Shown: positions 6,901 through 13,647 of the stretch, one piece after another
Position numbering within the stretch: position 1 is the stretch's first letter
Layout: each line of letters starts with the position of its first letter
Assembly: GCA_026129165.1 (NCBI GenBank)
Contig: JAHCIP010000020.1
Span: 1 to 36,398, forward strand
Length of the DNA: 36,398 bases
Direction of reading: 5' to 3'
Source: Anaerolineae bacterium
GTDB lineage: Bacteria; Chloroflexota; Anaerolineae; Epilineales; JAHCIE01
Notes under the pieces: generated by a model
Database searches by the model: none
What the model was told of the DNA's origin: nothing
What the model saw: only the letters and a program-made list of their open reading frames with translations
Translations under genes and position numbers: made by a program

Positions 6901-8157
6901 ATGGCGAAGCGAAGTCAACGGGCGGCTCAGAAGCCCCCAGCCGCGCCGACGGCTCGGCAATTGCGTCACCGACGCGGCGAAGAGGAACGGTTACGGCGGA
7001 TTCTATATGTCTTCGGCGGCGTGCTGGGCATTGCGGTCATCCTCCTGGCCGCTGGCGCCATCCAGCAATACTATCTCAAGCCGCGCCAGCCCATCGCGGT
7101 GGTCAACGGCACAGCCATCACGCCGGACGACTATCGGCGTCGAATTCTGTTCGAGAAGTTCCGTACCGAGCAGCGGTTCGGGCCGCTGGCGGCGTCCGGC
7201 TCGTTCGCGCAGCAGATTCAACAGTACCTGGCGACCCAGTTGCCGCAGCAGGTCTTCGAGACGATGATTACCGACGAAATCCTGCGGCAGGAGGCTCAGC
7301 GCCAGAACATCTCCATCTCCGACGCCGACGTCACAAAGTCTATCCAGGACGAGTTCGCCTACTTCCCCAACGGCACGCCCACGCCGACCTCTGGCCCGCC
7401 CACGCCCACCCTGGCCCCCACGGCTACTCTGCCCCCTGGCACCGCTGTGCCCACCGTCGGTCCGACGACCACGCCCAGCGTCGTCACCGAGGACCAGTTC
7501 AAGCAGGACTACAACCAGTTCCTGACCGATCTCAAGCAGCAGACGGGGCTGGATGAAAATTTCTACCGCGAGCGCAAGAAGGCCGAGTTGATGTACAACC
7601 GCTTCCGCGAGCAAGCCATCGCCGCGGCGAGTATCCCGGCCACCACGCTGCAGGTCCGCGCGCGCCAGATCGTGGTAGACACCGAGGACGACGCCAAGAA
7701 GGTGGCCGACCGGCTCAAGGCTGGCGAGAGCTTCGAGGCCGTGGCGAAGGCAGTCTCGAAGGACACGGCGACCAAGGACCAGGGCGGCGACCTGGACTAC
7801 TTCGCGCAGGGCGACAAGGACCCCCAGCTTGAGAAGGCCGCCTTCTCCCAGGCCGTCAACGCCATTGGCGACCCATTCAAGATCAACGATCAGTGGTACA
7901 TCCTCCAGGTCACCGAAGCGCCCACCCAACGCCCCATCTCGCAGACGGACCGCCAGAGTCGCGAGCAGCAGGCGTTCGATACCTTCCTGAGCAACCTCCA
8001 GAGCCAGGCAACCATCGAGCGCAACTTCCGCGACGACGTGATTCCCAGCGAGATCACCAACCCCCCGACGCCGGTGCGGCCCACCTCGACGCCGCGCGGC
8101 CCCGCGCCGACCCTGACGCCGCGCCCACCCGCCGCGACGGCGACAGCAGCGAAGTAG
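6901..8157 (+). CDS. Membrane-anchored PrsA/SurA-like parvulin peptidyl-prolyl isomerase
   Basis: 418 residues. An Arg-rich cytosolic N terminus (1-33) is followed by one membrane helix (about 34-53), then an extracytoplasmic SurA_N-like chaperone region starting PIAVVNGTAITPDDYRRR. This region is split by a Pro/Thr-rich insert (about 157-192, TPTPTSGPPTPT). A parvulin domain (about 256-350) follows with VRARQIVVDTEDDAKKV, FEAVAKAVSKD and GGDLDYFAQGD. The end is a second Pro/Thr-rich tail. It should assist folding of exported proteins outside the membrane. ATG 6901 has GGAG at 6890-6893 and begins the basic pre-membrane segment. The stop codon lies inside the first unit of a heptad repeat. 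Confidence 0.88.
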   Translation: MAKRSQRAAQKPPAAPTARQLRHRRGEEERLRRILYVFGGVLGIAVILLAAGAIQQYYLKPRQPIAVVNGTAITPDDYRRRILFEKFRTEQRFGPLAASGSFAQQIQQYLATQLPQQVFETMITDEILRQEAQRQNISISDADVTKSIQDEFAYFPNGTPTPTSGPPTPTLAPTATLPPGTAVPTVGPTTTPSVVTEDQFKQDYNQFLTDLKQQTGLDENFYRERKKAELMYNRFREQAIAAASIPATTLQVRARQIVVDTEDDAKKVADRLKAGESFEAVAKAVSKDTATKDQGGDLDYFAQGDKDPQLEKAAFSQAVNAIGDPFKINDQWYILQVTEAPTQRPISQTDRQSREQQAFDTFLSNLQSQATIERNFRDDVIPSEITNPPTPVRPTSTPRGPAPTLTPRPPAATATAAK

Positions 8158-8223
8158 TCGGTAGTCAGTAGCCAGTAGTCGGTACTGATTAGTCTGTACC
8201 GACTACTGGCTATTGACTACTTT
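8154..8223. repeat. Heptad-periodic inverted repeat overlapping the foldase stop codon
   Basis: Ten consecutive 7-mers without a gap: GTAGTCG, GTAGTCA, GTAGCCA, GTAGTCG, GTACTGA, TTAGTCT, then the antisense words GTACCGA, CTACTGG, CTATTGA, CTACTTT. Arms 8161-8184 and 8197-8220 pair at 23 of 24 positions. The TAG stop at 8155-8157 is part of the first unit. It likely folds into a strong hairpin ending the preceding transcript. Confidence 0.88.
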
Positions 8224-8258
8224 GTACGCTCCCCTGAGAAATTTCCCGCAACACCCCC

Positions 8259-8287
8259 TTGACAAAGTCACGCTTTTGTTGTATCAT
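8259..8287 (+). promoter_or_regulatory. Promoter of the LacI-family regulator and sugar operon
   Basis: TTGACA (8259-8264), exactly 17 bp, TATCAT (8282-8287). The last base of the -10 is the first base of a perfect 14-bp operator, so bound repressor would block polymerase. Confidence 0.88.
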
Positions 8288-8301
8288 GGGAGCGCTCCCA
8301 T
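8286..8301. promoter_or_regulatory. LacI-family operator O1, perfect palindrome
   Basis: ATGGGAGCGCTCCCAT, a perfect 16-bp palindrome with the central CG typical of LacI-family operators. The inner 14 bases equal the published CelR box of Thermobifida fusca. It covers the expected transcription start. Confidence 0.9.
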
Positions 8302-8504
8302 ATGATGATTAGGTCGAAATAGCGAGTTAAAGACCGACTGGCCCCTGTCGGACCAGTCAGCAGTGAACGCCAGGGTGCGTAATCTATCGTTAGTGCGAGC
8401 GCTCCACGAGGCGCACCCTCTTTGTAAGGTCATGTTGGACTGTCGTTAAGACTCATGATAGGGGTAGGGTGTTGTATTCGAAGGCGCTCTTTTTTTGGCG
8501 GTTC
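8302..8504 (+). other. Structured leader between the two operators, with a degenerate third operator
   Basis: No convincing gene. AGGGTGCG (8372-8379) pairs with CGCACCCT (8412-8419), enclosing an operator-like sequence at 8394-8407 that matches the consensus box at 11 of 14 positions. GACTGG and CCAGTC near 8336-8358 form another short hairpin. A run of seven T lies at 8490-8496. An attenuator is possible but no clear terminator/antiterminator pair was found. Confidence 0.45.
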
Positions 8505-8520
8505 ATGGGAGCGCTCCCAT
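8505..8520. promoter_or_regulatory. LacI-family operator O2, perfect palindrome
   Basis: A second exact ATGGGAGCGCTCCCAT, 219 bp centre to centre from O1, close to 21 helical turns, so repression by DNA looping is plausible. It overlaps the ATG at 8519, and its GGGAG lies at SD distance from that codon. Confidence 0.88.
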
Positions 8521-9559
8521 GAATAACGGGCAGAAAGACGTGCAGTTCATGGCACTGACTCTCGAAGAACTGGCCAAGCAAGCTGGCGTCTCCCGTTCCA
8601 CGGTCTCGCGGGCGATCAATAATCACCCCAACGTGGACCCAGAGACTCGGGCGCGAGTCCTGGCTATCGCCGAGAAGCTCAACTACCAGCCCAATCTGGC
8701 CGCGCGTGGGCTGGCCGCCGGACGCACGCGCGTTCTTGGTCTTGTCATTCCGACTGGTGTCGCTGCCCTGTTCTCAGACCCCTATTTCCCCATCCTCATC
8801 CAGGGCATCAGCTCCGCCTGCAACGCTCACGACCACTCGGTGATGCTTTGGCTGGCGGAGCCAGAGTACGAGCGCCGCACCATCCACCAGATACTGCAGA
8901 GCGGTCTCATTGACGGCGTCATTGTGTCGTCCATGCTGGGTAACGACCCCCTGATCAAGGCCCTGACCGAGCACAAGAAACCCTTTGTCCTGGTCGGCCG
9001 CCATCCTACCGACTCTCGCGTCAGCTATGTAGACGTTGACAATCGTGATGCCGTGCGGGAGGCCGTCGCTTACATGCTGCGCCTCGGCTACCAACGCATC
9101 GCCACCATTACCGGACCTCAGGATATGACCGTCGGTGTGGACCGGCTGGATGGCTATCGGGCGGCGCTCCGCGGCCGCGGTATCCTGCCCGACCCGATGC
9201 TCATCGCCAATGGCGATTTCACTGAACAAGGCGGCTATGCCGCCATGCAGCGCCTACTGCCCCTGGAACCGGATGGCGTGTTCGTCGCCAGCGATACCAT
9301 GGCGCTGGGCGCCATGCGTGCCTTGCGTGAGGTGGGCAAGCGAATCCCAGACGACCTCGGCCTCATCGGCTTCGACGACCTGCCGCTGGCCGCCCGCCTT
9401 GACCCACCCCTCACCACGGTGCGCCAGCCCGTGACGCGGCTGGGCGCGACCGCCGTTGAGATGTTGATTGACCTGATCCAGGAACCAGACCCCAGGCCGC
9501 GCCGCGTGGTGCTGCCGACAGAGCTTGTGCTTCGAGGTTCGTGCCGTACAGCATTCTAA
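8519..9559 (+). CDS. LacI-family transcriptional repressor, probably sugar-responsive
   Basis: 346 residues from ATG 8519. Residues about 13-60 are the LacI helix-turn-helix and hinge: LTLEELAKQAGVSRSTVSRAINNHP, then LNYQPNLAARGLAAGRT. A periplasmic-binding-protein-like sensor domain follows, ending with the family segment GLIGFDDLPLAARLDPPLTTVRQP. It should bind the two identical palindromes flanking its leader and repress itself and the transporter/glycosidase genes behind it until a sugar binds. The match of the box to the CelR site suggests cellobiose or a related beta-glucoside as inducer (inference). Start is uncertain: ATG 8549 would begin right before the helix-turn-helix but has only a weak SD; ATG 8519 borrows GGGAG from the operator; a TTG at 8495 is less likely. 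Confidence 0.92.
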   Translation: MNNGQKDVQFMALTLEELAKQAGVSRSTVSRAINNHPNVDPETRARVLAIAEKLNYQPNLAARGLAAGRTRVLGLVIPTGVAALFSDPYFPILIQGISSACNAHDHSVMLWLAEPEYERRTIHQILQSGLIDGVIVSSMLGNDPLIKALTEHKKPFVLVGRHPTDSRVSYVDVDNRDAVREAVAYMLRLGYQRIATITGPQDMTVGVDRLDGYRAALRGRGILPDPMLIANGDFTEQGGYAAMQRLLPLEPDGVFVASDTMALGAMRALREVGKRIPDDLGLIGFDDLPLAARLDPPLTTVRQPVTRLGATAVEMLIDLIQEPDPRPRRVVLPTELVLRGSCRTAF

Positions 9560-9571
9560 GAACTGCCCTGC

Positions 9572-9582
9572 AAGGAGGTGAT
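9572..9582 (+). other. Perfect Shine-Dalgarno sequence without an obvious gene
   Basis: AAGGAGGTGAT is the full-length complement of the 16S 3' end. No ATG, GTG or TTG sits at normal distance. The only short frame uses the GTG inside the motif (22 codons, ending TAG at about 9645 just before the SBP ribosome site). It may be a ribosome standby site or leader peptide; no function is claimed. Confidence 0.35.
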
Positions 9583-9669
9583 TCGCCCGACCAAGCCCAT
9601 CGTCATCTGCCGTTCCTCGTTGATCGCGCTGTATAACCCCATCTAGGAGGAGAGAAGGAGACTTTCGCT

Positions 9670-11250
9670 ATGCGTAAAACTCTGTTGTTCGTATTGTCTC
9701 TACTGCTCATCACCGTCATCCTCGCGGCGTGCAGTAGCGCGGCTGCTCCCTCGCCCGCGCCGACGACTGCCCCCGCCGCCCAGAAACCAGCCGAGGCTCC
9801 CAAGCCGACGGAAGCGCCCAAGGCAACGGAAGCCCCCAAACCAACGGAAGCGCCCAAACCCGCCGCCACGGCCGCCCCAGCGGCTAAGGCGACAGAGGCC
9901 CCGAAGACCGAGCCGACCAAGGCGCCCGTCCCGCCCACCAACACCCCGCCGCCCACCGTGATCTTCGGTGATACGCCCATCGCCGGCCGCACCCGCGTCG
10001 TCTGGTACGTGGGTCTGGGCGCCGGTGGTGACAAGGACGTGATTCCGAAGGAGCAGGCCTGGGTCGAGAAGTACAACAAGTCTCAGGACAAGATTCAGCT
10101 CGTGCTCCAGGTCGTCCATAACCCCGAGTCCTATGATACCCTCAAGGCGATGATTGCCGCCGGCAACACACCCGACATCGTTGGCCCCGTCGGCAAGGCC
10201 GGCCGTGCCAGCTTCACCGGCGCCTGGCTCGACATCGCGCCGCTGGCCCAGAAGGCTGGCTTCAAGCTCGACACCTACGACAAGAACCTGCTCGACTTCA
10301 CGAAGGACGAGGGCGTGCAGGTCGGTATCCCGTTCGCGCTCTTCCCGTCGTTCGTCTACTTCAACAAGGCCCTGTTCGACGAGGCCCGCCTGCCCTACCC
10401 GCCCCAGAAGGTGGGTGACAAGTATCAGGGCAAGGACTGGAACCTCGACACCTTCGCCGAGTTGTCTAAGAAGCTGACTGTGGACAAGAACGGCGCGGAC
10501 GCGACTGATCCGAAGTTCGACCCCAAGAGCATCAAGCAGTTCGGTTCGTTCATCCAGTTCACCGACGGCCGTGGTATCGCGGTCCTGTACGGCGGCGGTC
10601 TGCCGGTGGATGACAAGAACAACGCGGTTATCCCCGACAACTGGGTCAAGGCCTGGAAGTGGTACTACGATGCGGTGTGGAAGGGCAACTTCATGCCCAA
10701 CAACGACTACCAGCAGAGCGACCTGCTCGCCAAGGGCAACCCGTTCTCGTCTGGCAACGTCGCCATGGCCATGACCCACACCTGGTATACCTGCTGCTTC
10801 GACATGCAGAAGCTCAAGTGGGACATCGCCGTCATGCCGACGGTGGACGGCAAGATTACCGCCAAGCTGCACGGCGACACCTTCGCCATCATGAAGGGGA
10901 GCAAGAACCCCGACGCCGCCTTCGAGGTTATGTCCAAGATGGTGGTGGACAAGGACCTGTACCAGATCTACGGCGGGATGCCCGCCAAGGTCGAGGACCA
11001 GGCCGAGTTCTTCAAGACCTTCGACGCGCGCACCGTCCCCAACAAGATCACGTGGGGTGTCGCCCAGGAGATGTTGAAGTATCCCGACCTGCCCAACCAC
11101 GAGGCCGGTCTGCCCAACCTGGTCAAGGCCAATGACCTGTTCGGTAAGTTCCGTACGACCCTGGACAGCCAGCCGAACCTGAACGTGGACCAGGAAATCG
11201 CCAAGCTCAAGAGCGACCTGGACGCGGCGTACAAGTCAGCGCCCAAGTAA
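9670..11250 (+). CDS. ABC sugar transporter, substrate-binding lipoprotein
   Basis: 526 residues. A lipoprotein signal peptide with lipobox LAAC (Cys21) anchors it outside the membrane. A roughly 75-residue linker of KPTEAPK-type repeats follows. The type 1 solute-binding domain starts at about residue 100 (RTRVVWYVGLGAGGD) and has the usual VEKYNKSQDKIQL and MIAAGNTPDIV elements. Such proteins capture sugars and pass them to the MalF/MalG-type permeases encoded next. The ligand is probably an oligosaccharide matched to the beta-glycosidase downstream (inference from context). AGAAGGAG (9653-9660) precedes ATG 9670 by nine bases. It lies 110 bases behind the repressor gene with no second operator between, so it is presumably read from the repressor's promoter. 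Confidence 0.93.
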   Translation: MRKTLLFVLSLLLITVILAACSSAAAPSPAPTTAPAAQKPAEAPKPTEAPKATEAPKPTEAPKPAATAAPAAKATEAPKTEPTKAPVPPTNTPPPTVIFGDTPIAGRTRVVWYVGLGAGGDKDVIPKEQAWVEKYNKSQDKIQLVLQVVHNPESYDTLKAMIAAGNTPDIVGPVGKAGRASFTGAWLDIAPLAQKAGFKLDTYDKNLLDFTKDEGVQVGIPFALFPSFVYFNKALFDEARLPYPPQKVGDKYQGKDWNLDTFAELSKKLTVDKNGADATDPKFDPKSIKQFGSFIQFTDGRGIAVLYGGGLPVDDKNNAVIPDNWVKAWKWYYDAVWKGNFMPNNDYQQSDLLAKGNPFSSGNVAMAMTHTWYTCCFDMQKLKWDIAVMPTVDGKITAKLHGDTFAIMKGSKNPDAAFEVMSKMVVDKDLYQIYGGMPAKVEDQAEFFKTFDARTVPNKITWGVAQEMLKYPDLPNHEAGLPNLVKANDLFGKFRTTLDSQPNLNVDQEIAKLKSDLDAAYKSAPK

Positions 11251-11290
11251 CGCCCGACCCTCTCCTCCCCTGTGGCCCGTACTCGGACTA

Positions 11291-11336
11291 TTCCTTCCTG
11301 GCTCCCGTTCCCGTCTGAACGGGGGCCAGGAAGGAA
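11291..11336 (+). repeat. Strong intercistronic hairpin between binding protein and permease genes
   Basis: Arms 11291-11310 and 11317-11336 pair over 20 positions with one T-G wobble; the loop is CCGTCT. There is no T-run, so it is better explained as an mRNA-stabilising or partial-termination element that keeps binding protein in excess over permeases, as known for malE-malF. A smaller CGCCCC/GGGGCG hairpin follows at 11351-11367. Confidence 0.7.
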
Positions 11337-11399
11337 GGGGGAGAAGGAACCGCCCCGAACGGGGGCGCTAGCCAGGACAGGGACGAAGGAGGATTCCCC

Positions 11400-12344
11400 A
11401 TGACGGTCGCCAGCGAGGCGTCGGCTCAGGTTGCGGCCAAGACCGGAATTTCGCAGATGAAGAGGCGCGAGTGGAGCTGGGGCTTTCTCTTTCTTAGCCC
11501 CTGGCTGCTGGGCTTCTTCTTCTTTACCGGCTTGCCCATCCTCGCCACGCTCTACTACTCGTTCACCGATTACAATCTCGTCAAGCCTGACGAGATCAAG
11601 CTGATTGGTCTAACCAATTACCAGCGCATGCTCACCGACCCGCAGGTCGCGCAGTCCATGGGCGTCACGCTCAAGTTCGCGCTCATCGCCGTGCCGTTGG
11701 GGCTGATCATCCCCCTCACCTTCGCGGTGCTGGTCAACTCCAAGCATCTGCTTGCCCCCAACTTCTTCCGCACCCTGTTCTTCATGCCGACCATCATCCC
11801 GGTCGTCGCGTCCGTGATGGTGTTCCAGGGCGTGCTCAACGCCCAGTCGGGCTGGATCAACATGGCGCTGGGCGGGTTGGGCATTGAGGGGCCGCGCTGG
11901 CTGAGCGACCCGGCCTGGGCGCTGTGGGCGCTCAACCTGATTGGCCTGTGGGGCGTCGGCAACAACATGCTCATCCTATTGGCCTCGCTCCAGGGGGTGC
12001 CGACGGAACTCTACGAGGCGGCGATTGTGGATGGGGCCAATGCGCCACAGCGTTTCTTCAATATCACCATCCCCATGATCTCGCCCGTCATTTTCTACAA
12101 TCTCACTCTGGGCGTCATCTTCGCGTTCCAGTACTTCGTCGTCGCCATGCTCGTCGGCGGTCGCAACGGCGACCCGCAGAGCGCGACGATGTTCTATAAC
12201 CTCAACCTGTACCGCACGGCCTTCGTGTTCAACGAGATGGGCTACGCGGGCGCGCTGGCCTGGACACTGTTCATCATCGTCATGGTGCTGACGGTGCTCC
12301 TGTTTACGGTCGGCCAGCGTTTCGTCTACTACGCGAGCGACTGA
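11400..12344 (+). CDS. ABC sugar transporter permease, MalF/UgpA type
   Basis: 314 residues with six predicted helices; the first is at about 29-50 (FLFLSPWLLGFFFFTGLPIL). The cytoplasmic EAA loop that contacts the ATPase reads ELYEAAIVDGANAPQRFFNITIPMISP, close to the family consensus EAAxxDGA...F..ITLP. The start ATG 11400 has AAGGAGG at 11386-11392. It forms a heterodimeric channel with the next gene's product. Ten bases separate the two genes, so they are translated as a pair. No ATPase gene is in the cluster; a shared MsmK/MalK-type ATPase encoded elsewhere is presumed. Confidence 0.95.
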   Translation: MTVASEASAQVAAKTGISQMKRREWSWGFLFLSPWLLGFFFFTGLPILATLYYSFTDYNLVKPDEIKLIGLTNYQRMLTDPQVAQSMGVTLKFALIAVPLGLIIPLTFAVLVNSKHLLAPNFFRTLFFMPTIIPVVASVMVFQGVLNAQSGWINMALGGLGIEGPRWLSDPAWALWALNLIGLWGVGNNMLILLASLQGVPTELYEAAIVDGANAPQRFFNITIPMISPVIFYNLTLGVIFAFQYFVVAMLVGGRNGDPQSATMFYNLNLYRTAFVFNEMGYAGALAWTLFIIVMVLTVLLFTVGQRFVYYASD

Positions 12345-12354
12345 GGAGGCGATC

Positions 12355-13437
12355 ATGGCAGCCGCAACCGCCAAGCCCACCCCCCACTCCTATGCATCCT
12401 CGACCCTGAACCGCCAACTGCGCGGCTTCATGGCGAAGTCCAGCGTTAGCCTGTTCGGCCTGCTGTTGCTGTCGGTATTCCTGATGCCGCTGGGGTACAT
12501 GGTTTCCACCGCCTTCAAGGACGATGCCGAACTGTCGGCGCAGAACGCGCCGCTGTGGCCGGCGTCGGCCAAGACCTACACCTACCAGGGCCAGGAGTAC
12601 CCGCTCTACTTGGTGCCGACGGAGCAGGGCGTGAAGCAGATGGCCCTGGTCGCACCGCACCGCGAGGACAGCGACTTTGTGGACCCGGCCAACCCGGAAG
12701 CCGGGCCGTTCACCTGGCAGGGGCGCTACCGCACCCTCGCGCCGGTCTACAACTTCGCCCCGAAGTTCAAGAACTTCCCCGAAGCCTGGGAGCAGGTCCA
12801 GTTCGGGCTACTGTTCCGCAACACCTTCGTCCTGGCCATCATCAGCACTCTTGGGACTCTGCTGTCGTGTATCGCCGTCGCCTATGGCTTCGCCCGCTTC
12901 AACGTGCCGGGCAAGAGCATCCTGTTCGTCATCCTGATTTCAACCATCGTCCTGCCCGCCCAGGTCACCATCATCCCGCTGTTTATCTTCTTCACCAAGA
13001 TTGGCTGGACGGGCACCTGGCTGCCGCTGTTGGTGCCCGCCTTCTTCGCCAACGCCTACGACGTGTTCCTGCTGCGCCAGTACTTCATGACCATTCCGCG
13101 CCAGTTGGACGAGGCGGCCATGATTGACGGGGCCAGCCCGCTGCGCATCCTGTGGTCGGTGATCATCCCGCAGGCGATTCCGGCCATTACGGCGGTGACC
13201 CTGTTCCACTTCTTCTTTGTCTGGAACGACTACTTCTCGCCCCTGGTCTACCTGGTCGGCAAGGAAGACCTGTACCCCATCTCGGTCGGTCTGGGCAAGC
13301 TCGTCGGTACTTTCTCGCGCTTCCCCGGCCTGGCGATGGCGTCAGCGCTGATGGCAATCGCCCTGCCGGTGGTCATCTTCTTCCTCGCCCAGCGCCAGTT
13401 CATGCAGGGCGTGGTGATTACCGGCGTAGAGAAGTGA
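12355..13437 (+). CDS. ABC sugar transporter permease, MalG/UgpE type, with enlarged external loop
   Basis: 360 residues, about 70-80 more than a typical MalG-like permease. The first helix (about 29-52) is followed by an extra extracytoplasmic segment of roughly 70 residues (KTYTYQGQEYPLYLVPTEQG through WQGRYRTLAPVYNFAP) before the permease core. The EAA loop is DEAAMIDGASPLRILWSVIIPQ. GAGGAGG lies just before ATG 12355, overlapping the stop of the preceding gene. The extra loop faces the binding protein and may help docking or substrate gating (inference). It is last in the transporter set; a palindromic repeat block separates it from the glycosidase gene. Confidence 0.95.
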   Translation: MAAATAKPTPHSYASSTLNRQLRGFMAKSSVSLFGLLLLSVFLMPLGYMVSTAFKDDAELSAQNAPLWPASAKTYTYQGQEYPLYLVPTEQGVKQMALVAPHREDSDFVDPANPEAGPFTWQGRYRTLAPVYNFAPKFKNFPEAWEQVQFGLLFRNTFVLAIISTLGTLLSCIAVAYGFARFNVPGKSILFVILISTIVLPAQVTIIPLFIFFTKIGWTGTWLPLLVPAFFANAYDVFLLRQYFMTIPRQLDEAAMIDGASPLRILWSVIIPQAIPAITAVTLFHFFFVWNDYFSPLVYLVGKEDLYPISVGLGKLVGTFSRFPGLAMASALMAIALPVVIFFLAQRQFMQGVVITGVEK

Positions 13438-13466
13438 GGGTCTTAGAGACGATACCTTTCATATAA

Positions 13467-13589
13467 CCGCCGACTAGAAGTCGGGGCTACAGGGCGTACC
13501 GCCGATCGTCGGCCTACGCCGACGCGGAATACGTCCGCGCAGGCGGACGATCAGCCGCAGAACCTCTAGCCCCGATTTCAATGGGCGGT
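13467..13589. repeat. MITE-like palindromic intergenic element
   Basis: About 123 bp with imperfect terminal inverted repeats (13467-13490 and 13566-13589, 19 of 24 matching; shared ACCGCC and TCGGGGCTA). It has two internal hairpins: CGTCGGC/GCCGACG (13507-13524) and CGTCCGC/GCGGACG (13532-13549). It has no coding capacity and folds into a three-armed structure. A related CGGGGCTGAAG-type palindrome occurs near 24610. It looks like a dispersed non-autonomous element. Confidence 0.65.
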
Positions 13590-13613
13590 CCTACGCCAAG
13601 ACCCTCACCCCAA

Positions 13614-13634
13614 CCCTCTCCCAGGGGGAGAGGG
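13614..13634. repeat. Short palindrome CCCTCTCCC-N3-GGGAGAGGG, copy 1
   Basis: Nine-bp arms around AGG. The right arm supplies AGGGAG as a possible SD, about 11 bases before ATG 13648. A second copy with the same arms occurs at 25197-25217. Confidence 0.65.
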
Positions 13635-13647
13635 AGCCACAAATCCT

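Noticed and set aside
8287..8300. Catabolite-repression (cre/CcpA) site
   Set aside because: A related LacI-type palindrome, but its exact copies flank this LacI gene's own leader and match the CelR box better; no HPr/CcpA context is visible.
9579..9647. 22-codon leader peptide beginning at the GTG inside the perfect SD
   Set aside because: The start would lie within the ribosome-binding sequence itself, so normal initiation spacing is missing. Kept only as an odd SD.
9700..11100. Minus-strand open frame (466 codons) opposite the ABC binding-protein gene
   Set aside because: Low-complexity Gly/Leu/Val antisense translation of the linker and binding domain; no recognisable domain.
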